Shown: one piece after another, positions 9,242-17,911 of the stretch | Layout: each line of letters starts with the position of its first letter | Numbering within the stretch: position 1 is the stretch's first letter | NCBI RefSeq assembly: GCF_019511665.1 | Contig: NZ_JAEUAW010000003.1 | Location: forward strand, 346,510 to 410,509 | DNA length: 64,000 bases | Direction: 5' to 3' | Origin: Microbacterium jejuense | GTDB lineage: Bacteria > Actinomycetota > Actinomycetes > Actinomycetales > Microbacteriaceae | Made by a program: the position numbers and the translations under genes | Notes under the pieces: generated by a model | The model's database searches: none | Seen by the model: the letters and a program-made list of their open reading frames with translations, nothing else | What the model was told of the DNA's origin: nothing

Positions 9242-9364
9242 ATGGTCCCGCACCGGCTGCTGGACCGGGACCTTCGCGAGCTGACCGACGACAGCGCGGC
9301 GGGCGGGGCGACGAACCGCTCCGCTCGACGCGGGCGGCGCCGCGATCGTGCGTGGATGCCATAG
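9242..9364 (+). CDS. Possible 40-residue leader or small protein
   Basis: A short open frame (MVPHRLLDRDLRELTDDS, then an Arg-rich tail) fills the middle of the 245-base gap before the maltokinase gene. CACACT lies seven bases upstream, at the spacing seen before real leaderless genes here. Its stop abuts the LacI-type operator. There is no homology I can point to, and a chance frame is quite possible at this GC content. Confidence 0.25.
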   Translation: MVPHRLLDRDLRELTDDSAAGGATNRSARRGRRRDRAWMP

Positions 9365-9367
9365 AAA

Positions 9368-9381
9368 TGCAAGCGCTTACA
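9368..9381. promoter_or_regulatory. LacI-family operator upstream of maltokinase
   Basis: TGCAAGCGCTTACA is a near-perfect palindrome around AAGCGCTT, the classic core bound by LacI-family sugar regulators of the MalR type. It ends nine bases before the putative -35 box of the maltokinase promoter. No LacI-family gene lies in this window, so the regulator must be encoded elsewhere. Confidence 0.7.
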
Positions 9382-9390
9382 GGTCGTATC

Positions 9391-9420
9391 TCGACAGGGC
9401 TCGGGCGTGGGGCATACGCT
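9391..9420 (+). promoter_or_regulatory. Maltokinase promoter
   Basis: TCGACA (9391-9396) matches the -35 consensus at five of six bases and is 18 bases before TACGCT (9415-9420). The ATG follows seven bases later at 9428, so transcription should begin at the start codon. This is the only promoter in the window where I see both boxes plus an operator. Confidence 0.65.
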
Positions 9421-9427
9421 CGCACGT

Positions 9428-10816
9428 ATGGACAGCACCCTGGCGTGCCTCGCGGCCTGGATGCCGCGACAGCGGTGGTACGCCGCGAAGGGTCGACCGC
9501 CGAGCCTGCGCCTCGTGTCGTGGTGGGACCTCCCGCCGGCCGCCTCCGGCCCCGACCCCGGCGGCGCGCGCGTCCGGACCTACCTCGTGGCGGATGAGGG
9601 CGCACTCCCGGTGGTGCTGTACCAGATCCCCGTCGTCGAGCGCGCGACCGAGACGGTGGATGCCGATCCCGAGCACGTCATCGGGAGCCCGGAGCCCGGC
9701 AGCACCTTCATCGACGGCCCGTTCGACGATGCCTACGCGCACGCGCTGCTGGCGCTCGTCGAGGAGGGCGGCCTCGCCGTGGGACCGCAGACGACCGCCA
9801 CCGGGCGCCCCGCGCCCGCGGCCGCTCCGACGGGGCAGCGGCGCGTCGCCCGCGTCGTGAGCGGCGAGCAGTCCAATACGTCGCTGATCTACGAGGGCGA
9901 CGGCGTCCCCGTCATCTGCAAGGTCTACCGCCAGCTGCACGCGGGCCTCAATCCCGACATCGAACTGCAGGAGTCGCTCGCCGCCGCCGGGTCCGGCCGC
10001 GTCCCGACCCCCATCGGCTGGATCGAGGGCGCGTGGCCCGACCTGTCGACCGCGCACGGCGTCGTGCACGGATCCCTCGCGTTCGCGCAGGAGTTCCTCC
10101 CGGGCGTCGAGGACGCATGGCGCGTGGCCCTTCATGCGGCCGCGCGCGGTGAGGACTTCCGCAGACCGGCGTACGAGCTCGGCGCGGCCACCGCCGATGT
10201 GCACCGCGGCCTCGCCGCCTGCTTCCCGACGCACGCGGCGGGCGACGCCGACCGCAGCGACACGGCGGCGGCGTGGGGGCGCAGGCTCGCGATCGCGATC
10301 GCGGAGGTGCCCGAACTCGGTCCGCAGCGAGAGGCGATCGAATCCGTCTACCGACGGGCGCTGGACGTGCCGTGGCCCCCGCTGCAGCGCATCCACGGAG
10401 ACTTCCACCTGGGGCAGGTGCTGCACGCCCCGGGCCGCGGCTGGGTGCTGGTGGATTTCGAGGGCGAGCCGCTGCGGCCTATGAGCGAGCGCGTGCAACC
10501 CGATCTCGCGCTGCGCGACGTCGCCGGGATGCTCCGGTCGTTCGACTACGTCGCGGGCTCGCTGCGGCTGGACGACCCCGATCGCTCCCCCGAGGCGGTG
10601 CGCGAGTGGGCGGCGGCGGCACGCGCCTCGTTCGTCGACGGCTACGCCGCCACGTCCGGGAGCGACCTCGACCCGCGGCATCCCCTGCTCGCCGCGCTGG
10701 AGCTCGACAAGGCCGTGTACGAGGCGATCTACGAGGCCCGCAACCGGCCCACGTGGGTCGCGATCCCCCTCAGCGCCATCGCACGCCTGGTCGAGCGTCC
10801 GGCACCCGTCGTCTGA
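9428..10816 (+). CDS. mak: Maltokinase (Mak/Pep2 type)
   Basis: Phosphorylates maltose with ATP to maltose 1-phosphate, the substrate of GlgE in alpha-glucan synthesis. The protein is 462 residues, normal for the family. The cap region starts MDSTLACLAAWMPRQRWYAAKGR, and the kinase part has VSGEQSNTSLIY, the catalytic loop HGDFHLGQVL and the metal-binding DFEGEPLRP. The start at 9428 is favoured over an in-frame ATG 21 bases upstream because of the promoter spacing. Its usual partners treS and glgE are not next to it. A LacI-type operator upstream suggests control by maltose or a related sugar. Confidence 0.9.
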   Translation: MDSTLACLAAWMPRQRWYAAKGRPPSLRLVSWWDLPPAASGPDPGGARVRTYLVADEGALPVVLYQIPVVERATETVDADPEHVIGSPEPGSTFIDGPFDDAYAHALLALVEEGGLAVGPQTTATGRPAPAAAPTGQRRVARVVSGEQSNTSLIYEGDGVPVICKVYRQLHAGLNPDIELQESLAAAGSGRVPTPIGWIEGAWPDLSTAHGVVHGSLAFAQEFLPGVEDAWRVALHAAARGEDFRRPAYELGAATADVHRGLAACFPTHAAGDADRSDTAAAWGRRLAIAIAEVPELGPQREAIESVYRRALDVPWPPLQRIHGDFHLGQVLHAPGRGWVLVDFEGEPLRPMSERVQPDLALRDVAGMLRSFDYVAGSLRLDDPDRSPEAVREWAAAARASFVDGYAATSGSDLDPRHPLLAALELDKAVYEAIYEARNRPTWVAIPLSAIARLVERPAPVV

Positions 10817-10830
10817 GACGCGGCGTCTCA
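10814..10830. terminator. Small palindrome spanning two convergent stop codons
   Basis: TGAGACGC-G-GCGTCTCA is a perfect 8-bp inverted repeat whose ends are the stop codons of mak (10814-10816) and of the convergent glycerophosphotransferase gene (10828-10830). It might act as a tiny bidirectional terminator, but the one-base centre forces a shorter stem and there is no T-run. Confidence 0.3.
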
Positions 10831-12108
10831 GGACTCGTCGTCGAGCTCGGCCTCGTCATCGGGCTCGTCGTCGTCCTCATCGGCGACCGAACGCGCGTAC
10901 CACCGCTCCCAGTCGTCCATGAGTCGCTGGATGGCGCCTTCGAAGCGCGCCGTCGCCGCGCCCGGCGTGGTGTCGCCGAAGTAGTGCCTCACCCACTGCT
11001 CCAGCCGCGTGACGGCATCGGCATCGCCGAGCACCCGCTCGGTCTCGGCGACGATCTCGGGCGCCGAGGCGGCATCCAGCCACTCGCAGGCCGACAGGTA
11101 CCCGTGAGTGTCGATCGCCGCGGCCGGATCGACGGGTCGCGTGATGAGCAGCGGCTTGTCGGCGGCGAGCCGGTCGTACACCATCGCCGAGATGTCGACG
11201 ATCGCGACGTCTGCCGCGGCCAGCTGCCAGCCGAGCTCCGGACCGTCGTCGAAGACGTGGCGGGCGGAGGGGTCGGCGGCGTTCGCTGCCGCGATCGCAG
11301 CGATGATGCGCTTGTTCGCCGCGCCGTACTCGGGGTTCACGACGCCCGAGCGGGGGTGCGGACGGTAGAGCACGCGATGCCGACCGGTGGCGAGCAGCGC
11401 CGGGACGAGGGCCTCGCCGTGCGTGACGATCGATCCGTAGTGGGCCGACGGGCGGTCGCCCTCCCACGTCGGCGCGTACAGCACGACGGTGCGCTCGTCG
11501 GGCGTGTACGGCAGGACGCCCGAGTAGTGGTCGGCCTGCGGGCGCCCGATCTCGATCGTGCGGCGCTCGATGTCGTAGTCCCACAGCACGCGCTCGAGCC
11601 GCTCACGCGCGGCGTCGCCGGCGATCATCGCGTAGTCGTACGCCTTGTACTGGTTGGTGGTCATGTACATCTTGTCGGACTCGCCGTGGTTGATGAACAC
11701 GTGCCAGCGGCGGCCGTAGCGGAACATCTGGAAGTTGCGGGTGTTCTGGTTGACGTACAGCACCACGCGGATGTCCTGCTGCGCGATGAAGCGCTCCAGG
11801 TCGCGCACGGTGGGCACGAACGCGACGGGCAGGGCACCGTCGGCCAGCAGCGCCTCGGCACCGGTCGCGGCACGGCTCAGCACGACGACGGGCCACTTCT
11901 TCGCGAGGCCCGCGAGCGGCTTGTACCACTGCCGCATCTGGTACATGTTGACCGCGCCGTCGGCGAAGTACACGGCGACGCGGTAGTGGAACGGGGGATG
12001 CTGCGGCCCGGCCGCCAGCGTGCGACGGACGTCGATCACGGCTGAGCGATTGCGCACGGCCTTGCGGACGAGCGCGACCGCCTTCTTCACATCCGAGACC
12101 AGACCCAC
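10828..12108 (-). CDS. CDP-glycerol glycerophosphotransferase family protein, divergent type
   Basis: A 426-residue GT-B-like transferase, related to the TagB/TagF enzymes that add glycerol or other alditol phosphates from CDP donors to wall polymers. YAPTWEGDRPS and the RPHPRSG block are typical. The acceptor motif HGTPLK is changed to HGESDK and the usual TDYSS reads VDISAM, so the donor or acceptor may differ from classical TagF. The tail is very acidic. GTG 12108 has TAGGCT six bases upstream (minus strand, 12115-12120). It is divergent from a GT2 gene. Confidence 0.82.
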   Translation of the reverse strand: MGLVSDVKKAVALVRKAVRNRSAVIDVRRTLAAGPQHPPFHYRVAVYFADGAVNMYQMRQWYKPLAGLAKKWPVVVLSRAATGAEALLADGALPVAFVPTVRDLERFIAQQDIRVVLYVNQNTRNFQMFRYGRRWHVFINHGESDKMYMTTNQYKAYDYAMIAGDAARERLERVLWDYDIERRTIEIGRPQADHYSGVLPYTPDERTVVLYAPTWEGDRPSAHYGSIVTHGEALVPALLATGRHRVLYRPHPRSGVVNPEYGAANKRIIAAIAAANAADPSARHVFDDGPELGWQLAAADVAIVDISAMVYDRLAADKPLLITRPVDPAAAIDTHGYLSACEWLDAASAPEIVAETERVLGDADAVTRLEQWVRHYFGDTTPGAATARFEGAIQRLMDDWERWYARSVADEDDDEPDDEAELDDES

Positions 12109-12149
12109 GCGTCCAGCCTATCGAGCGGTGCGCATGACATGATCGACCA

Positions 12150-13244
12150 GTGCAGGACGAGCAACACGGACGCAGGGACGCTCCCATCCCCCCTCCCGGC
12201 GCCGGTGTGAGCTTCGTCATGCCGGTGCTGAACGAGCGCGCCTATCTGCGGCGCGCCGTCGAGACGGTGCTGGCGCAGGACATCGCCGCGCCGACCGAGC
12301 TCATCCTCGCGCTGGGCCCGTCCAACGACGGCACCACCGAGCTCGCGCACGAACTGGCACGTGCCGATGCGCGCGTCGTGCTCGTCGACAACCCGGCCGC
12401 CGACATCCCCGTCGGGCTGAATCTCGCGATCCGCGCCGGCCGCTACCCGACGGTCGTGCGCGTCGACGCCCACTCCGAGCTCGACCCGTCGTACGCCCGC
12501 CGCGCGCTGCAGACGCTCGACCGCGTGCGGGCGGCCAACGTCGGCGGCGTCATGCAGGCGGACGGGCGCACGCCCTTCCAGCGCGCGGTCGCCCGTGCCT
12601 ACAACTCCACCATCGGGCTCGGCGGCGGCGCCTACCACGGCGGCACGCAGGAGGGCGAGGCCGAGTCCGCCTATCTCGGCGTGATGCGCCGCGACGTCCT
12701 CGAAGAGGTCGGGCTGTTCGACGAGAGCATCCGCCGCGGCGAGGACTGGGAGCTCAACCTCCGGATCCGCCGTGCCGGGTATCGGGTGTGGTTCGACCCG
12801 TCGCTGTCGGTGACGTACTGGCCGCGCGAGAGCTGGACGCGGCTCGTGCGTCAGTTCGCCGCGACGGGACGGTGGCGCGGCGAGCTCGTGCGTCGATTCG
12901 GGCGCGGCAACTCGCTGCGGTTCTTCGCACCGCCCGCCCTGGTGCTGACGATCATCCTCGCGGTCGTGGTGGGCGTGCTGCAGGCGACCGGCGTGCTGAC
13001 CGGCTGGTGGTCGGTCGCGGCATCCCTCGTCTACCTGCCCGTGATCGCATACGTCGTGCTGATCGCCGGCGTCGCGCTCGGCTCCGGCGGTGGGCGAGGA
13101 TGGCGCGACAAGCTGTGGTCGGCGGCCGTGCTGCCGACGATGCACCTGTCGTGGGGCTGGGGGTTCCTCGGCGGCGTCATCGTCGGAGCCCGCGACACCG
13201 TCGACACGTCGCGGCTCGGCAGCCGCAACACGCCGCTCCCCTGA
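12150..13244 (+). CDS. Family 2 glycosyltransferase with C-terminal membrane helices
   Basis: A 364-residue inverting GT-A enzyme that transfers a sugar from a nucleotide donor to a surface polymer or lipid. VSFVMPVLNERAYLRRAV opens the fold, VRVDAHSEL is the DxD-like metal site, and GLFDESIRRGEDWELNLR is the ED-containing catalytic block. Two or three membrane helices lie around residues 255-330, so it acts at the inner membrane face. The layout recalls ExoA-like enzymes. The GTG is six bases after CATGAT (12138-12143). It stands among three glycerophosphotransferase genes. Confidence 0.85.
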   Translation: MQDEQHGRRDAPIPPPGAGVSFVMPVLNERAYLRRAVETVLAQDIAAPTELILALGPSNDGTTELAHELARADARVVLVDNPAADIPVGLNLAIRAGRYPTVVRVDAHSELDPSYARRALQTLDRVRAANVGGVMQADGRTPFQRAVARAYNSTIGLGGGAYHGGTQEGEAESAYLGVMRRDVLEEVGLFDESIRRGEDWELNLRIRRAGYRVWFDPSLSVTYWPRESWTRLVRQFAATGRWRGELVRRFGRGNSLRFFAPPALVLTIILAVVVGVLQATGVLTGWWSVAASLVYLPVIAYVVLIAGVALGSGGGRGWRDKLWSAAVLPTMHLSWGWGFLGGVIVGARDTVDTSRLGSRNTPLP

Positions 13245-13286
13245 GCGCGGCCGTCGCCGTCGGCGCGCGACCCGGCGCACGGGGCG

Positions 13287-14738
13287 TCAGGCGCGGATGA
13301 ACCCCTGATCGAGAATGCGTGCGACCACCCGCTCGGCCGCGTGGCCGTCGTCGCGCGCGTTGAACTTGGCCTGCCACGCGCGGTAGCGCTCGGCGTGCTC
13401 CGCCGCGTCGTCGGCGGCGAGCGCGGCGATGAGCTCGTCCTGCGAGCGCACCATGGCGCCGGGAGCGTGCGCGGCGAGATCGAAGTAGAAGCCGCGGAGC
13501 TCGCCGCGGTAGTGCTCCATGTCGGGCACCAGGAAGTACATCGGCTTTCCGGTGACCGAGAAGTCGAACATCACCGACGAGTAGTCGGTGATGAGCGCGT
13601 CCGCCGCCAGCAGCAGCAGCGACGTGTCGGGGAATCCCGTGACGTCGACGACGCGCGGGCCCTCGGCGTCGCGCCCGGGCAGCAGGGTGCGGGAGTGTCC
13701 GCGCACGAGCACCACGGCGTCGGAGGCCGCGGCGAGCGCGGCAGGGTCGACGAAGTCCACGATCTGGTCCCGGTCGTCCCGCCACGTGGGCGCGTACAGC
13801 AGCACGCGCTCGTCGGGGCGGATCCCGAGCGCCTCGCGCGTCGCGGCACCGTCGCCGGTGGTCAGGACGTCGTTGCGCGGATACCCCTCCACCCACACCG
13901 GCCGCGTGAGGAACGCGTACGCCTTGCCGAGGATGCGGGCCGCGTACGGGTTCTGCGCCAGCAGCACGTTCCAGCGCCGGGATTCGCGCACGACGGCGAC
14001 CATCCGGCGCGGATCGAATCCCGGCCGGTGCAGTGCGAGCCGCTTGAGGGGCGTGCCGTGCCACGTCTGCAGCACGATCTGCCCGCGCCTGCGCGAGAAC
14101 CGCCGGCGCAGCCAGTCGTTCACGACGAGGAGCCGCGCGGCGCCGCGCGCACGCCACCAGTCCGGGCTGCCCTCGACGACCGGGATCGCGCCCTCGGGGA
14201 CCGCCACCGACAGGTCGACGACGCTCCAGTAGCGGGTGACCTGCGGCGCGAGGCGCGCGAGCTCGCGATCGATCGCGAGCGGGTTGCAGCTGGCGTTGCG
14301 CCCGTAGAAGCTCTCGAAGAACACCGCGTTCTCGAACCCGGACGCCGGGCGCGTGGCGTACCGGCGCTCCAGCGCGTCCTGCCCTTCCCCCGAGTCGTAG
14401 GCCGGGTCGATCGGCGGCCCGACCTCGAGCCGCGCGCCCTCCAGCGCGGCGCGCAGCGTCCCCAGCTGCGTGAGGGGCAGCACCTCGGACGAGTGGATGC
14501 CGCGGCCGCCGGCATCCACGATCCGCAGGTCGTACGAGCCCGACGGGAGCGGCAGTTCCGGACCGCCCCAGCGTGCGGCGCGCAGCGGCAGGACCGCTCG
14601 CCACGTCTTGCCGCGGCCGGTGATGCGCGCAGAGACCCGTGCCCGGGCGCCGACGAGGTCGACCGACGACGGCCGCTCCCCCTCGCCCGAGAGCACCAGC
14701 GCCGGGCCCTCATCGGTCGTGAAGCGCGCCTCGGTCAT
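13287..14738 (-). CDS. CDP-glycerol:poly(glycerophosphate) glycerophosphotransferase family (TagF-like)
   Basis: A 483-residue protein with the full set of family motifs in its C-terminal half: LQTWHGTPLKRLALHRPGFD, LLYAPTWRDDRDQ, VLVRGHSRTLL and LITDYSSVMFDFSVTGKP. The histidines in HGTPLK and RGHS are the expected substrate-binding residues. The first about 120 residues form an extra beta-rich region. Its ATG overlaps the stop of the next upstream gene by four bases, so the two TagF-like proteins are translated together. It probably builds an alditol-phosphate polymer at the membrane. Confidence 0.88.
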   Translation of the reverse strand: MTEARFTTDEGPALVLSGEGERPSSVDLVGARARVSARITGRGKTWRAVLPLRAARWGGPELPLPSGSYDLRIVDAGGRGIHSSEVLPLTQLGTLRAALEGARLEVGPPIDPAYDSGEGQDALERRYATRPASGFENAVFFESFYGRNASCNPLAIDRELARLAPQVTRYWSVVDLSVAVPEGAIPVVEGSPDWWRARGAARLLVVNDWLRRRFSRRRGQIVLQTWHGTPLKRLALHRPGFDPRRMVAVVRESRRWNVLLAQNPYAARILGKAYAFLTRPVWVEGYPRNDVLTTGDGAATREALGIRPDERVLLYAPTWRDDRDQIVDFVDPAALAAASDAVVLVRGHSRTLLPGRDAEGPRVVDVTGFPDTSLLLLAADALITDYSSVMFDFSVTGKPMYFLVPDMEHYRGELRGFYFDLAAHAPGAMVRSQDELIAALAADDAAEHAERYRAWQAKFNARDDGHAAERVVARILDQGFIRA

Positions 14739-16009
14739 CGGGTTCCTTCTCTCGGGCGGTCAGCGGCGGTCCCGGCCAGAATGGCACGGTACACCCTCTC
14801 GGCGTTGCGGCCGTCGCGGTGGGCGTGGACCCGGGCGCTCAGGTCGCGGGCGCGGGCGATGCGCCGCTCACGCTCGGCGGCGTCGCCCAGCAGGACGTCC
14901 AGCTGTGCGGCCGTCTGCGTCCAGTCCCGGGCCCAGTCGTCGCCGGCGACGGCGCTGTAGGTGCCGTAAAACCCGCGGCGCCGCCCGTAGTCCTCGACGT
15001 CGGGGGCCAGGAACAGCGTCGGAAGCGGCACGAGCGCGGCATCGAACGCGAGCGACGAGTAGTCCGTGACGAGCGCGTCGACGCCCGGCAGCAGCGGCGT
15101 CACATCGGCGACGAGGTCGCTGCCGAGCATCTGCACGCGATCCGTCGCGAAGGGCGGCGCGTACTCGCCCGCACCCAGCGGGTGCGACCGCACGAGCAGG
15201 GTCGCGTCGTGGCGCGTGAGCACCTCGACGATGCGCGTCCACTCGTCGTCCGTGGGCACCGCCGGATCGGCCGCGCCGTCGCGCCACGTGGGGGCGTACA
15301 GCACATATCGCGTGGACGGATCGACACGCGGCACGGCGTGGCCGATCGCTGCGCGCGCGGTCACCCGGCGATCATCCGGCGTGCCCTGCGACAAGACGTC
15401 CACGCGCGGCTCGCCGGTGACGGGCACCGCGGTGTCAGGGACCGCGAAGGCGGACTCGAGACGCCCGCGGACGAGATGGGATGCCGCGGGCAGGACCCGG
15501 ATGCGCCGGGCGGCCGCGCGGTACATCGTGCGCAGCAGCCCTCGCAGCGGGGCCGCCAGCGGCGTGCGGGCGACGAGACGGGGCACGCGCAGCGTCTCGG
15601 GCGAGTCCACGCCGATCCGCTTGAGCGGGATGCCGTGCCACAGCTGCACCACGAAAGCGCCGGTGACCGCATACCGGTTCACATCCCCGAAGCCGTGGGT
15701 GACGACCACCACGCGCGCCCGCGCCGTGCGCCACAGCCCCTGCCACGAGTTCTTCCGGACCGTCGGGATGCCGCGGGCCGCGGCATCCCGAGCCTCACGC
15801 TCGGACGCCACCAGCCAGACGGCCCGGTGAGGACCGGTCGAGGCGGCCTCCCACAGCGCCAGCGCACCGTCGCCGATGCCGACCGCGCAGCCGAACACCC
15901 ACTCGTCGCGGGACCGCGGCACCATCAACGTCAGCAGGCGGCCGGCGGCGTACAGGGGGATCGCCGCGAGCTTTCGGGCATTTCCCGCGCCGAACGAGAA
16001 GGACGCCAT
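14735..16009 (-). CDS. CDP-glycerol glycerophosphotransferase family (TagB/TagF-like)
   Basis: A 424-residue member of the same family: LWHGIPLKRIGVD, YVLYAPTWRDGA, LLVRSHPLGAG and LVTDYSSLAFD are all intact. Near residue 40 it has DEWVFGCAVGIGDGA, typical of TagB-type heads. The ATG at 16009 has TAGGCT six bases upstream on the minus strand (16016-16021), so this gene leads the two-gene unit with a leaderless message. One protein could prime the chain and the other extend it, as with TagB and TagF, but that division is inferred. Confidence 0.88.
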   Translation of the reverse strand: MASFSFGAGNARKLAAIPLYAAGRLLTLMVPRSRDEWVFGCAVGIGDGALALWEAASTGPHRAVWLVASEREARDAAARGIPTVRKNSWQGLWRTARARVVVVTHGFGDVNRYAVTGAFVVQLWHGIPLKRIGVDSPETLRVPRLVARTPLAAPLRGLLRTMYRAAARRIRVLPAASHLVRGRLESAFAVPDTAVPVTGEPRVDVLSQGTPDDRRVTARAAIGHAVPRVDPSTRYVLYAPTWRDGAADPAVPTDDEWTRIVEVLTRHDATLLVRSHPLGAGEYAPPFATDRVQMLGSDLVADVTPLLPGVDALVTDYSSLAFDAALVPLPTLFLAPDVEDYGRRRGFYGTYSAVAGDDWARDWTQTAAQLDVLLGDAAERERRIARARDLSARVHAHRDGRNAERVYRAILAGTAADRPREGTR

Positions 16010-16056
16010 CGTGCGAGCCTATCCTGCTCGCACGATGGCGCCCTGAGGGGTGTGGA

Positions 16057-17796
16057 TTACTGCTCCAGCGTCCCGAGCGTGACGTCGACGGTCTGCGCCT
16101 TGCCGTCGCGGACGTACGTGACCTCGGCCTTGCTGCCGGCCGCTGCCGCGCGCACCTGCGCCGTGAGGTCGGTGGCGTCGGTCACCGGCACACCGTTGAA
16201 GGCGGTGACGACGTCGCCCTTCTGCAGGCCCGCGGCGGCGGCCGCGCCGCCGTCGGTCACCTCGGCGATGTACGCACCGGTGGTCGTCGAGCCCTCGACG
16301 GATGCCGCCGCCCGCACGCTCGCGCCGAGCAGGCCGTGCGTGGCCTCGCCGTTCTCGATGATCTCGTCTGTGATGCGCTTGACGATGTCGGACGGGATCG
16401 AGAACCCGACGCCGATCGAGCCGGAACCCTCGGTCGACGAGCCCCCGGCGGTCGCGATCGCGACGTTGATGCCGATCAGCTTGCCGTCGCCGTCCACGAG
16501 CGCACCGCCGGAGTTGCCGGGGTTGATCGCCGCGTCGGTCTGGATGACCGCGATCGAGATGGTCTCGCCCGACTGCTGCTGCTGGCCCTGGCCGAAGTCG
16601 AACTGGAAGGGCGCCTCCTGGCCGTTCTCGTCCTGCTGCGACTCGTCCTGGTCGCCGCTGTCGGGGGCGGCCGACGACGCGATCGAGATCGATCGGTTCA
16701 GCGCGCTCACGATGCCCTCGGTGACCGAGTTCGCAAGCCCCAGCGGTGCGCCGACGGCGACGGTCGTGTCGCCGACGTTGAGCTTGCTCGAGTCCCCGAA
16801 CTCGATCGGCGTGAGATCCGAGGCGTCCTTCACCTTGATGACCGCGAGGTCGTACGTGGGGTCGGTGCCGACCACCTCGGCGTCGTATACCTTGCCGTCC
16901 GACGTGGTGACGCGGATGGCGGCGTCGGCGGTCGCGCCGTCGAGGGTCACGACGTGCGTGTTGGTGGCGATGTAGCCGTCCTTCGTGAGGACGACGCCCG
17001 AGCCGGTGCCGGCGCCGGAGGAGCCCGTCGCCTCGATCGTCACGACGCTCGGGACGACCTTCGCGGCGATGCCCGTCGTCGAGTTCACCTTGTCGGAGTC
17101 GTTGACCACGACCGTCTGCGGGCTGGCGGACGCCGTCGACGAGGTCGCCGGCGCGAACCAGTTGACGCCGGCGTACGCGCCCCCGAGTCCCGCTGCGCCG
17201 CCGACGATCGCGGCGGCCACGATGAGGCCGACGACCTTGCCGGCGCCGGTCGGCTTCTTGGCCGCGGGGGTGGCGGTGGTGGTCGGTGCGGCTCCCGTCG
17301 CACCGCCCAGCGGGAGCGTCGGCTGCGCGTCGGCTGCGGCGGCGCCGAACGAGGCACCCGGCGTGCCGGCGGGCGCCTGCCCGGCGTAGGACTGCGGGTA
17401 CGGCGCCGGCTGGCCGGCGTAGCCCTGGGGGCGGGCGTAGGCGTGGGCCCCGGCGGGGTAGCCGGCCGGAGGAGCAGGCTGAGCCGGCGCGACAGGCTGA
17501 GCCGGCGCGGGCTGGCCCGGCGCCGTGAACTGCGCGGGCGCGACGGGCGTCGTGGGGGCCGCGGGCTGCACCGGAGCAGCCGTGTGCGCGGCCGGCGCGG
17601 CGGGCGCGGCCGGCGCGGCCGGCTGCACCGGCTCGGCGGCCGGGGTCTCGGCGGCGGCCGGGGTGGGTGCGTCCTGCGGAGCCGCGACCTCGGCGGCGGG
17701 CTGCGAGGGCGCCGGCGGCGAGACGGGCTCGGCCGCAGGAACGGCCGGGACGGCGGGGGTCTGGTCTTCCGGGCGGTCGCCCTGGTTGTCGCTCAT
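16057..17796 (-). CDS. HtrA/DegP-family membrane-anchored serine protease with PDZ domain
   Basis: A 579-residue trypsin-like protease for envelope protein quality control. A Pro/Ala/Gln-rich cytoplasmic head (1-180) precedes one membrane helix (about 187-213). The catalytic triad is His281 (TNTHVV), Asp316 (YDLAV) and Ser429 (NPGNSGG), and the PDZ domain covers about 480-570. Between the two halves of the protease domain is an unusual acidic, Gln-rich insert (about 375-412). I chose ATG 17796 because AGAAGGAG lies just before it. It is divergent from an aminotransferase gene. Confidence 0.93.
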   Translation of the reverse strand: MSDNQGDRPEDQTPAVPAVPAAEPVSPPAPSQPAAEVAAPQDAPTPAAAETPAAEPVQPAAPAAPAAPAAHTAAPVQPAAPTTPVAPAQFTAPGQPAPAQPVAPAQPAPPAGYPAGAHAYARPQGYAGQPAPYPQSYAGQAPAGTPGASFGAAAADAQPTLPLGGATGAAPTTTATPAAKKPTGAGKVVGLIVAAAIVGGAAGLGGAYAGVNWFAPATSSTASASPQTVVVNDSDKVNSTTGIAAKVVPSVVTIEATGSSGAGTGSGVVLTKDGYIATNTHVVTLDGATADAAIRVTTSDGKVYDAEVVGTDPTYDLAVIKVKDASDLTPIEFGDSSKLNVGDTTVAVGAPLGLANSVTEGIVSALNRSISIASSAAPDSGDQDESQQDENGQEAPFQFDFGQGQQQQSGETISIAVIQTDAAINPGNSGGALVDGDGKLIGINVAIATAGGSSTEGSGSIGVGFSIPSDIVKRITDEIIENGEATHGLLGASVRAAASVEGSTTTGAYIAEVTDGGAAAAAGLQKGDVVTAFNGVPVTDATDLTAQVRAAAAGSKAEVTYVRDGKAQTVDVTLGTLEQ

Positions 17797-17911
17797 GGTT
17801 GCTCCTTCTGCCAAGCACTCACCACTGTGCCGACCGATGCTGTGTGTTTCTTATGTCGAGAGTGGGACTCGCCTATGCAACGGGGATGAGCCCGCCCGAT
17901 ACGGTGATGCC

